In this document: positions 23,538 to 34,800 of the stretch, piece by piece
Position numbering within the stretch: the stretch's first letter is position 1
Layout of the letters: every line of letters begins with the position of its first letter
Assembly: GCA_020650975.1 (NCBI GenBank)
Contig: JAIPMN010009634.1
Coordinates: forward strand, 1 to 64,000
DNA length: 64,000 bases
Direction of reading: 5' to 3'
Origin: Apostichopus californicus
Taxonomy: Eukaryota; Echinodermata; Holothuroidea; Aspidochirotida; Stichopodidae
Program-made: the position numbers and the translations under genes
The notes under the pieces: generated by a model
The model's input: only the letters and a program-made list of their open reading frames with translations
Database searches by the model: none
Told to the model about the DNA's origin: nothing

Positions 23538-26016
23538 CTGATGGAAAAGACAACTTGTCAGTATTTATTTGATGATGGATAACAACGAATCAAGAGTGTA
23601 TATTATAGGCCTAGGTCCTGTATTCATGTTCAATGTGCCTCTCCTCGAAGCTACTGCACGTGGGATACTTGTTAGGCTATAGCCTGCCATAGGTGCACAG
23701 AAGTGGGGATTGCAGGAAGTCAACTTCAATTCATTGTTCAAAAATTTAACTACATTAATTAAGTGCTTTCTAGACTATACATTTCAATGTTGGGTTTAAC
23801 ATCGAAGCTGAGCAGGCAGTTGAGCTAGTTGAAGATTGGGCTGTTTTCGTTGCATGAGTGGATTCCCAAAAATAATGCACAACTCAGATGTATTACATGC
23901 CCTGCTGTAAGGTCTTGTACATGTAATAAAAGTCAGGGTTAATTCATCACCTGCAGAGAAGTAGGTGGCTCTGATATTCAGGTTTATAAAAAAAATGTTA
24001 TTGAAGTGATTCACTCTGTGCTATCCCAAGTCATATTGTGCATCTCACTGGGCTAGCCCTGAGCCTAAGGCTATAGCCTAAATATTGACAGTACAAAATT
24101 TCATTTTAGGGGACGGAATTAATTCACAATGTGAAACTTACCAGTATTTAAAGAACTTTCACGTGTCGCTAATGAAGGTTAAAATAATGTTATTCACTGC
24201 CAGTAGCACACACAGTATGGTAATGGCTTCAAATTATTGATAACGCACAACTGTGTTGTGAATATGACGGTAGCCTAACAGTAACAGAGTACTGAACGGA
24301 ACCTATGCCATATCGTTAACTCCTTTTTCAATGTTTTCACCGCTCTCTGTTGCTCTTCTGTGAAGAAATGAAGTCAGGTGAAAGTAAGCTAGTTCGACTT
24401 TTGTAGTCCGTTATAATATACTTGTAAAATCCTGATATTCAGGTTTTGCAAGCACAGTAACCAAAAATTCGCAAAAACCACTATGAGTCTCGTAATACTC
24501 GACTACGTGAAACTGAAGGTTTCAGTGTCATACACATATTACACACAGTATGAATCATTGACTTACACAAATGCACTGTACTGTTCTGTGCGGATGTTGT
24601 ACGTGGAAGTTGGCTTATTGACAAATTACAGCCGTTACTACCGAACACCTACTACTTTTTTACTGTAATACACGAGTTTTACTCACGATACGTCAGAACC
24701 ATGTGCATTATGATGTATTAAACTTTTATTTTGTACTACTGTGAAATATGTTGATATTTATAATAATCTGTTTGTGTAACATATGTACATAGGGGCTGCA
24801 AAAGTACTACATAACAGGGAATGCCCCAACGTCCTCTCTGTTTATAATCTGTGCATAATGCACGCTTGTGGGAAATTTTTCTGGGAAAGTGCACATCTGA
24901 ATTGAGTCCCACTTGGACCTCTGCTATCAGGAACATAGAGTTGTTTATCGATTTCACCACCATTTGACGTTTGAGTTGCAGTATCACAGACTGTGGGAGC
25001 TTTTTAGTCCATAAACTGGTCGCAAACTTGTTACGGTACATCGATGCTATAGTATAATTTACGGTAGTTAATACTTCAAATAGCTACATAGGAGTCCCTA
25101 CTGTACTGCAAGCTAGGCCTAGATTGATTTAATAATAGTAGGATACTTCTCCGAGGCTAATAGTAATACAAAATGCAGTTAATGATATAATAGTTACAAC
25201 CTGTTTGTGATTAATTTTAATTCCATTCAGTATAATTCAATTATTGTTGTCTGTATTTTGGGGTCAGAAGTATTTAAACCTTGTTTTTAGTATGCAAGAT
25301 AGTTATGTTGTATAGGCTGAACACTTATTGTCAATATCCATTGTTGCATAACATGGTGTGTTTCAGTGTAAACAGTTGTTACATTTAATTTTAGGTGGGG
25401 CCTATTGACCCGGCCGCCGGGTGAATAGCGAGCGGAGCTTATCGACCCGGCTGCCGAAATGAATGGCGCGGTGACGTGCCATTAGGCTATTTTTACTAGC
25501 CCGGTGGTATCCGGGAGAATAGCGATTGCGTTTGTTTGTGTGGGGGTCGATCGCCGCTGATGATCCTCAGCGCAGGCAATTGCAGACTTTAATAGCCCGG
25601 CCTACTGAACACATGCGCTTGCCCTGCCTGACGTACGTACGTAGGCCTACACAGTAAATTTATATGAGATCCAGGACTGTGCACAACTTCCATGGTACCA
25701 TCTACAGCCGGGTGAATAGCGAGCGGGGCTTAGAGGCCCGGCGGCCGGGTCAATAGCCACTACCTTAATTTTATTGTGGAAGTGGCCAGCTTGCAGTGAC
25801 CAGTGGAATTAGTGAGTATACTGCAGCATGTGGATCATCTTGTAGTAAGAGTTATCAGAGCAAGATGCAATTTAGTTTGATCTGACCACAGTTTGATGCA
25901 CTCAAGCATTTTTTAAAAGTTGCTTCAACATTGCTGGCTATTTACAGTTTGCATTTGAAACATTTAGTGATGATTTCACATCTGTCTACTGTGTATCATT
26001 TTACTTTTCTTCCAGA
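23538..26016. promoter_or_regulatory. Divergent intergenic/5'-UTR region between GOLGA1 and FKBPL
   Basis: Both flanking coding regions begin just inside a splice acceptor, so both genes have 5'-UTR exons here. A strong candidate donor for GOLGA1 exon 1 is CTG|GTAAGT, ending the exon at 24142 (minus). A possible FKBPL donor is CAG|GTGAAA at 24377 (plus). If both are right, the two transcripts start within a few hundred bp of each other around 24.1-24.4 kb. No TATA box is claimed. A MITE occupies 25394-25764. Confidence 0.5.
25394..25764. mobile_element. 371-bp GC-rich MITE with 9-bp target duplication
   Basis: Direct TTAATTTTA flanks at 25385-25393 and 25765-25773. Terminal inverted repeats are 28 bp with 25 matches, including a perfect 20-bp core CTATTGACCCGGCCGCCGGG. 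GCCGGGTGAATAGCGAGCGG occurs near both ends. There is no open coding sequence. It is strikingly GC-rich in AT-rich surroundings. A 9-bp duplication suits a Mutator-like transposase, though other families are possible. Confidence 0.85.
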
Positions 26017-26922
26017 ATGGCGCAATCAGTGTGGACTGCACCAGATCAATCTTTCACCAAGACTGTTATCAAAGAAGGAAAAGACTTTAAGAGACCAAAT
26101 GAGGGCTCAACATGTCAGATTAAGATTGATGTAAGCTCTGAAGAGATGAAAAATGAAAGCTTATTTGGATATCCAATTAACATAGAGACAAGCATTATAC
26201 TTGGAACTGGGAAGGGTGATTTGTCCTCAATCATAGATGGAGCTCTTGAAACTATGAGGGAAGGAGAAAGTTGTAGGCTTGAAATTTCTCCAGATCGTCT
26301 CAAAGATATCAAAATAGAAGAGCAGAGGTCACATATTGAAAATGAGCCCCCAAGTAATACAGGAAAAGTTTCCAGTTGCCATGTGGACATCCATCTTAAT
26401 ACATTTGAGAGGAGTCCAGACGTCCACGAACTTAACCTGAAGCAGCGAGTCGAGAGAATGAGAAATTATAAAACGTTCGGGAGTGAATGTTTTAGAAATG
26501 GAAAGATAGACTTGGCGGAGAGGTTTTACATTAGGGCATTAAAATATGCAATTTTGACCAATCGGTTTATAAACGAGAAGGAGGAGTTTAAAGAAGTTGT
26601 GGAAAAATTTTGGGATATCAACAATCTGTGTCTGTTGAATCTCGCTGCATGTCAACTGAGGAACAATCGCTACGAGGATGTCGTAACAAATTGTACGAAG
26701 GCTATTGTCATCGATGACACTAACCCTAAAGGGTTCTTCAGGAGGGGACAAGCCCACATGGCTCTTCAAGACTACGAACTAGCTCAAGAAGATTTTAATA
26801 ATGGTTTAAAGTTAGATCCAAACAGTAAACCACTTCAAGAACAGTTAAAGACTTTACAGGGAAAGATTCAGGATTTAGAAAAGGGATATGCTCAGAAAAT
26901 GAAAAAGTTATTTCAAGACTAA
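26017..26922 (+). CDS. FKBPL: FKBPL-like TPR co-chaperone (degenerate FKBP domain)
   Basis: 301 aa. Residues 6-130 resemble an FKBP fold, beginning W-x-x-DxSFxKxVIKEG as in vertebrate FKBPL, but they are too divergent to be a convincing PPIase. Three TPRs follow: about 144-180, 203-236 and 238-272. The carboxylate-clamp residues seen in FKBP51/52 are kept (K152, N208, K238, R242 in KGFFRRGQAH), so binding to the Hsp90 C-terminal EEVD is expected. Family members act on Hsp90 clients such as steroid receptors and on p21 stability. The ATG follows a splice acceptor (cttttcttccag-A-ATGG), so there is a 5'-UTR intron and a single coding exon. Head-to-head with GOLGA1. FKBP4/5 was considered, but there is only one FKBP-like domain and no good active site. 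Confidence 0.85.
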   Translation: MAQSVWTAPDQSFTKTVIKEGKDFKRPNEGSTCQIKIDVSSEEMKNESLFGYPINIETSIILGTGKGDLSSIIDGALETMREGESCRLEISPDRLKDIKIEEQRSHIENEPPSNTGKVSSCHVDIHLNTFERSPDVHELNLKQRVERMRNYKTFGSECFRNGKIDLAERFYIRALKYAILTNRFINEKEEFKEVVEKFWDINNLCLLNLAACQLRNNRYEDVVTNCTKAIVIDDTNPKGFFRRGQAHMALQDYELAQEDFNNGLKLDPNSKPLQEQLKTLQGKIQDLEKGYAQKMKKLFQD

Positions 26923-26951
26923 TTTGTGTCCATTTAATATGAAACATGACT

Positions 26952-26957
26952 AATAAA
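26952..26957 (+). terminator. Candidate polyadenylation signal for FKBPL
   Basis: AATAAA about 30 bases after the stop codon. A second transcript end further downstream cannot be excluded. Confidence 0.45.
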
Positions 26958-26959
26958 AC

Positions 26960-29900
26960 AGTGTTATAAGCATCTTAAGTGTATGTCCCTTATAACACAT
27001 CATTGGAGGAACTTCAATGGAAGCTTAAAGGGGAAAAATCAATCACCCAGCTCAAAGTAATTTTTGGATGCATTTTGTTTTGAAGTTCAGTGGAATTATT
27101 TGTAAGGTCTGAAAGAATGACTTTCATGGGCAGCTTAATAGCTATTCCAGTTTTCAGGATTTTCTGCTTTAAAATATATTTACTAATGTCTGGAATATGT
27201 TCCTTTCATGCTTAATTGCTGATGCGAACAGCTCCTCACTACAGGCCTAAATGTCAATGTTAAATCCATCATTTTAGAAATTTCAAAAAAGCTCAACCAA
27301 AACGAATTCCTTATTTTTACTTTACATTTTAAACAACAGAGCACCACATCTGGATCTCATGCAACACCATTTGCCTTTGACAAATACGTACTACATTAAA
27401 TTTGTAAACATGTTTTAAGGCCATAAAAGCCATATTTTTCTATTGAGTTTTGTGTTGCATCTGAGAAACTCACCTGACGGTCTGTGTGTAAGACTTAGTA
27501 GTCCGGCCACTTTTATTAATGAGCCACTGATGTTTCAAAGGTTATTTCTCAAAGTTTAAAAGTGGGTTGGAAATACAGCCTGGCCAGACTACGTTGACAA
27601 CACTGATTTTTATTAGTCAGATACAACATATGAAAGTTAATTTTGTGTCTAAAGTCCTCCTTCATATGCAGCTGGGTGTACTTGCAATGTTGCACAATGC
27701 CTCCTACCCAATAACAGTGGGTATGGTTCGTTTGTTGTTTAATGCACATCATCACTGAAACTACTTCTAATGATTTAGCTATGATGATACTTCATTCAGT
27801 CTTAAAACTTATTGTCATTGAGTTCCTTCGATGAAGTTCTATTAAACACTTCTTGACCTTTCCTGGCAGACTGAAATATTTCATACAAAACTCTTTTTGC
27901 TAAATAGTGGAGTGCAATTGGCGCATGATTTCCTATTCATCAGCTTGATTTGAAATATGAACGCACTGGATATTATTAAGTCTAGTTATTAATATCAGTG
28001 GACAATTTCTCTAGCCGATGATGGATGTAGGTAATTTTCCAGTTCATGTTTGGTTGGATATATACCTAAAGTGTCACCCAAGTTTGATCAATTATATTAA
28101 AATACAAAACACAAGTTCACAGAAACTCCTTGATATACCGTGCTGCTTTATACCTTCAATCCGAGCATGTATAACGTGATATCGTTTCATGTATTAACTT
28201 TTGTATGTGTAGATGTACTTTATATATCTATTAAACATCTTAAAAAAAAAAATCTTTTTCCTTCTATATTAGTTATTCTTCCTGTAAACATATTTTATGA
28301 GTCATCTTTATATATTAAATGTTTATACTGGAATGAATAAATGAAAAAAATACTAACGTTGTAAACAAAATCTTGGTTATAATATGTGTGACAAATGCTA
28401 CCTATCATTAGTTGGTACTAGTATTGTTGCACAAGATAATCTACCCCAGAAAGTTGTTTTTCCCCTTCTTTTTTACCCTTATTTATTGTCAAAAAAAGCA
28501 AAATATCTGAAGACAACTCGGAAATAAAGACAAAAACAAAACAATGAGTTTTAAGATGGATCTTGATGATCAGTTTATTGATTATATAAATCATCCAGAC
28601 AAGCCTCAAAATAAATTATTTCCAAAAAAAACAATTAGAAATTTTGCAAAATATGAAAGCACTTTTGCCATCCCCTTAACCACTAACATAGAAGCAAATG
28701 TTAATTTAACTTACGACAGATATTATCAAAGTCATTGTTGCTTGTTATTTGTCAGAAAAACATGTTCCTTGTTTTGTAGCTCAACATATTTTGCCCCATA
28801 TTTTTACTACCTCTTTTGTAAGCAAAACCACATCCTTGCTACAGAACAGAAAAAAAAAATGTCTTCATATCTAATAGTTCCAACTCATCAAATTAAGCCT
28901 TCATTTTTCAGTACAGAGAAAAATATTTCCCTTACAGGTAAATGCTGACAGTTCTATAAAACTTTCCACAAAACCAATGCTTCATCTCTGCATCGCACTT
29001 TAGCAACAATAAAAACATTCAATTTCTACCATGTCTCACAAGCCACAATCTAACAAAACATGTTGTGCCTATTACACACTTGCTACCTAATGAGTAAGCC
29101 TCCACCAGATGTGTTGTGCTATATTTAATCCATACATATAATGATCTTCTCTTAAAAAAAAAAAGTGTCAAGATTTGTTGGCCTAGTATTCAGTATTCAG
29201 ACACCACCAAGTATTCAGACATTCTCTATTCTCTCTCTCTTCGTAATTTTTTACTTCTTGTGTGTTTGCGAATAACAATACAAATTGGCAAATACTTTTC
29301 CTTCTCCCATCAATACTGGTAACTAAGAGAAAGCACATAAAATGCATTATGGGATACATTGTCTATCTCTACTTTTAAATTTTCTGATCAAAATTTGTCA
29401 AAAATACTCAGCTGAATGCCATCTTTAAAATAATAGTCAAACCTAACGCCAATGGTAATATTTTTTTTATGTGGACACTGCAACAGTACATTAACATTTG
29501 TATTCAATATCAATGAACACCACCAGCACTGAAACCCTGTACTACCCTCTTAGTGCATGAAACATGAAAACACAAAATATCTACAACTTTTATCTACACT
29601 ACAGTTAGTTGGTTTGTGGTTTTTTCGTAACCATCTGAGAGAGAAGAAGGATAATATGCAAAATTATTGAGAAAAGATAAAATCACACTGTTTATACCAA
29701 TCTGAATATAAATCCCAAAGTAAAGTCAGAAAATGAACTCAAGAAGTCCTAACCATTTCTGGAAGGTTGAAATTGTTTTTCTACTTCAAAATCTATATCG
29801 TTTGAATAATGAGTTCAATATATAACAGGAATTATACAGAAATGTTCAATTTAACTAGGAGGCAGTGTGTGTCACTGTGTGTTATGAGACCGATTTACAA

Positions 29901-31831
29901 ATTACAGATTTACACATGAGTTGTGATACAAAAGCTAGAGAGAGCGAGTACATTAATAATGTTAACATTTAAACATGTGAACTTTTCATGTTAAACTATA
30001 TACATGAGAATGACAACACTGTGGAATGTTATTAACAAAAGGCCACATTCCAAGATCATTCAGCAACAAGAAATGACTCATTTACCATCTACTATTGCAC
30101 TTTACGGAAAACAAAGTAAAAAAATATTTGCATCCCATTCAATTGACGATCAAGAGCGGTAAAAAGGTGAGGATACGAGAAAATTCCTAACTAGTGCCCT
30201 CAATTTACCGTTCTTTCCCATTCAAACATTTGAAAGAAATTTCAAAAATAAAATCAACATTTCCTTTTTCCAACATTACATCCAGCTGCACCCCAACCCT
30301 CCTCCCCATCACCTTATCACAACCATTTCCAAATTCCTGATCCCTGTGTCTGTATCACAACTCTACAATAACGATCAGTTTCTTGCTACAAAATGGTTTT
30401 AAAAGAAAATCAATATATTTAAAAAATTATGCATAAATACTTTAGCCCGTATCTATTTTGCAAAATCAATATATTTGTGCCATCTCTATGATCCTCATTT
30501 GGCCAAATTAATTAATCCCAGTGACACTGTGAAAACAACCGTCACCTTTCAGCATCCTAAGGTATAAGACATTCAAAAGATATTTTATCAAGTGAAGAGG
30601 AAAATACACACAGAAGTAAGAATAACTTATGTACAAAAGTTTTTTAATTAACTTTAGTACAATAACTTTTTTTCTTCAATTTTTTAACTAAAGATTAATA
30701 ACACAAATGAAGAAAAAAACATCTTCAATTGGAGATATTTTCTTGCTTTAATATCATCTTCCTGGAACCGCCAAAAACTTTTCCACTATTTCTCTTAAAT
30801 TGTGATACAAGCTAAGACGAACCCAGTTGTTAAAGTACAGTAGTATAAAAGTGTATGTCTATGTGACAATTTTCCAAATCCACAATCTTGAAAGGTTTCG
30901 AGAATTGTGATCATTTATGATGAAGTATTAATGTTCCTTCCTTTCCAAGATCAAAAGTAAGACTTTCATAGAATTTTCAGTTCTTTCTTAAATGAAAGTA
31001 TATCTTATACTACAATGTTTTATTTCTTAGTTGAACATAAAAGTACCTAGAGAACATAAAAAGGAAACTAACAAAATCAAACTTTTTAGTAGTCTATATT
31101 TGAGGAGGAACATTTTTAAGCTCCAGTTTTTAATTCCATTGTAAATCCTTAAAGGACATAAAAATTCAACCTCACCAAGGGCCTACAGGTAAAAGTTGGC
31201 AACAGTATGGTTGCTAAAAAAAGTTTAAAACATCTGAAAAATTTGCTGATGTGTTCCTCCATGAGGAGACAGATAGGTCGTAAGCAATCTAAACTAATAA
31301 TGTTCAAATTATACCAAAAATCCAAATTACTGGTAGTTTTCAGTAAATAAGTGTAGATTGTGCAATATTTTTTATTGACCTTATGGTTCCTTTCTGAATG
31401 ACAGATGTTTCCCAAATAATCTGAAATGTTATCTGAAAATTTTGAAAGTTGAGCATCTGAAGAAATAAGTGACATCTCTTTCATTATCTTTAACAAATAT
31501 GCTCAGTTTCACAATGATGACCTCAGAGTATCAAAAATAATTAATGCGACAAATATGGTAGAAACAGAATTTTTAATTCTTGTCATAGATTCATCACCAC
31601 CAGATTGAATAACAAAACTAAAAGCTCATTCAGGGAATGTGAAAATACCACTAAAATAGACACAAAGCTTTGGCAAGAAATTAAAAAAAACACAAAAAAC
31701 CAAAAAATCATACTTTGGCACAAGATGGACTAAGAAGTACACAAACATTTCTTTATCAAAACTAAGGAATTTTTGGTTATTAAGGAATGTCCTTCCCCTT
31801 TTGGCTTGAAGACTGAATTTCCATAAAATTC
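26960..31831. other. Convergent 3'-UTR/intergenic region
   Basis: Lies between the 3' ends of FKBPL (plus) and the centrosomin-family gene (minus). Very AT-rich, with many homopolymer runs. TTTATT at 31371-31376 is a minus-strand AATAAA candidate about 460 bp after that gene's stop. The longest open frame (28544-28948, plus, 134 codons) has no domain, no family resemblance and biased composition. I see no gene here. Confidence 0.55.
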
Positions 31832-31876
31832 TCAGTGCGACTGGTGTCTGTGAGATGTTCCATTCATACGCTTGGC
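31832..31876 (-). CDS. Centrosomin-family gene, last coding exon
   Basis: Acceptor ctctttag, then AKRMNGTSHRHQSH and TGA at 31832-31834. Joins in phase 0 to exon 32411-32457 (LMEHEANLVRAHRNLE). Together with 33591-33834 they give the conserved family C-terminus, equivalent to myomegalin THDVLKKARTNLEVK. Confidence 0.85.
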   Translation of the reverse strand, partial: AKRMNGTSHRHQSH

Positions 31877-34800
31877 CTAAAGAGAAATGAGGAAATGCTT
31901 AGAATCGGTTAAATGTTAAAGGAAAATTCTTTAGTTTCCCATCAAACATGGCAAGGTCACGGTTTACTGCTAATGTTTGACATATACTATACATTTTGTT
32001 TATAGAGTTTATTAATATCAGTTTTATGTAACAGACGTGTGCTGTGTACGGAATAAGTGTTACAGAATAAATGTACAGCATAATAACATTGAATAACAGT
32101 GTAGCAGAAAAACAGTGTACAGAATAAGTATACAGAATAAGTGTTATCTGACCCTCCTTACCTACATAAAACAAGATGAACCGCCATATGTCACACAAGT
32201 AAGCAAAATTTGTCATATTTCAATTGTAAAGAGAAGGAATTCATGCACTGCGTGAAACGTTATGGATGTGTAATTTCTGGCCTTTTTTTAATACCAAACA
32301 GACAATAAATTGATCTACCCAGCAATATCTTGGAAAGTTCACCAAGTAAAGAGCTCTAGGAGAAGGTTTACATGATACCGACGTCTACTTAAGTATGTTT
32401 AACTACTTACCTCTAAATTTCTGTGAGCTCTCACTAGATTAGCCTCATGTTCCATCACTGCAATAACAAGAAAAGGAGAAAAAGGATTGATTAAAAGTAG
32501 GTCACCATAGTTTAGAAACAAAAAGTAAATATAATTTGCATTAAGTATTCATTTGTTGTGTCAATAACACGGTAGGTATTTGCACTTTTTCTGCTTGGTG
32601 ACACCAATATTTACCTTTAACACAGGGCAACCCTCCTGTGGCAAATTTTGTGGCCTGGGATAGGGGGTATCCCACCTCCCCTTTGAGACAACTTTTACAC
32701 AATTAAGGATCCTTAGTTCCAAGATGATGCTATCTTTTGCAACTATTGAAGTCATGATGTTCCAGATATTTTCACTTTTTTTTTCTTTAACAAATATCAG
32801 CAATTTTGCACGTTTTCTTTCGCCAGAACTGTTTGGCGAACCAATACTAGGATTTTAAATCAACCCTCAGAGAGTGCAGAATTGACACTGAATAGCCTCT
32901 TTAACTGTTTTTCTTATTTTCATTATTGTCAATTATCTCTTCTGGTAAGAAACTGCAGAAGCTTCCACTCAGTATATGATTTACGGTATATAAAGAAAAG
33001 CACTTCAGACAAATTTCAATCGATCTTTCCTATAAGTAAGCAGGGATTCATTCATACTTAGTAAAGATTCCTAAATCCTATTGGTCCATTCAGGTCAGCT
33101 GACAGTGGTTAATCCTGTGAGTAACGCATGGTAAAATTACGGGGCATCACTTTAATAAATCTTTGGTTATATGTAACCAAAAATGTTTTGTTTTATGATT
33201 TTTCCCCCACACAAATGGTAGTGTATGAATGAACGGGGTTAATCAACGGTCTAGCGTGCGTTTCTCACATGATTAATGCACTCCTGGTGTTAATGCTATC
33301 GCTGGATGCACGAGGGCGGAGCCCGAGTGCATCGCTTGCATTATCCCCCCCGATCGTGCATTAATCCTGTGAGTAACGCACGCTAGACCGTTGATTAACC
33401 CCTTATTAAAATCACAGACTTGTGATTATACAGCATAGCTCAGACAGTGTTTGCTGACTCATTAGTTGCTAGTCCAGTTAATAAACCAGATCGGAGATTG
33501 GACAGAAAAAAAGCTGTACGGAGAAAGAGTCCGACCTCGTGTATGCTAAGATAACGGAAGCCATACCTAAGGTCTCAATGTTCCACTTACGGTTGTTGAG
33601 GATGGCATCCTCGATGCTCTCCTTGGAGCGATTAGAGACAGTGAGATGCGAGATGGTGTCCTTCATCAACTTCTGTTGCGCCACCACCTGCCTCTTCAGT
33701 CGACTGACCTCCTCGGTCCGTGGCAGACGCTCCGTGGTGAACTTGGAGAGGTGGACGTTGCTCTCCTCGGCCAGCACGGATGCTTTGCTGACCAACGATC
33801 GCAACTGGTGTACGGTATTCAGGTTTGTTTTCTCCTGAGGAAAAGAGGGACCGACATAACATAGGTTAAATTTTGTTTTATAAACAATGCGGTGTGGCAA
33901 CGATGCTGCCCTCTGTGGTATGCTTGCTGCCCTCTGTGGTATGCTTGACCTAGTACAATAATTTATCAAAGATAAAAGAGTTAGAATTCGGGACGGTTGA
34001 CATTCAGAAGTTCACAAAGACAAGCAGCCAAAAATAAAAGTCAAATGAATCGTAGCTTTAAATGTCGAGTGGCATATTTATAGTAACAGAACTTTGTAAG
34101 CTCATTTTTTGGATTATTAATTATGTATTTTACAATTTGAAAAAGGGCCCCACATCTGACGGAAGATCTATGGAATGCTCTAGATTCAAAATCCCATTTT
34201 AGTTTAATAAAACACAAAACAATATATGGACTACAAAAAGTGCTGCAAACTGGAAGTCAAGTACAAAGTACTTCAATAGGTTATGTACTTCTTGAATGCT
34301 AAAGGATGCCCATACATGAGGCACCGTGGAAATAAATCTGCATATATGACATACCTGGGCTTGTGAATCTTTCTCTTCTCCAAGCAGAGTGTCGAACACT
34401 CTGAGGACTGCTCTTAACTCTCCTAAAGTCTTCTTCAATCTCTCGTAGGTGAGTAAACTTCCCACTGCGAAATATTCGGCATCCTTAGACGGTGGCGAGT
34501 GGGTTGCACCGTGGTGTTTGTGAGGGGATTTGTTACTGGCTGAAAATGAATAGAAAAGCAGCAAAAAGGAGAGTTAAAAGCTATTCTCAGGTGCCTCTTT
34601 CCAATCAAGGAATATTGATCAATCTTGATTTGTTTGCAATGATACCCATTCTCTGGAGGCACAAAAGAATTGGGTACAAAATGTGGCCTGGTCTCATTCT
34701 GTAAAAGCTGGTCTGTAAAAGTTCATTGTCATGACCAGTCATGCAACTGCATATGCCTAAATAAAAATGGAAATATTAGAGGGTTCAAATTGATATCTGG

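Noticed and set aside
28544-28948. 134-codon plus-strand frame in the convergent intergenic region
   Set aside because: Biased AT-rich composition, no recognisable domain, no splice or promoter context; most likely 3'-UTR sequence of the minus-strand gene or intergenic DNA.
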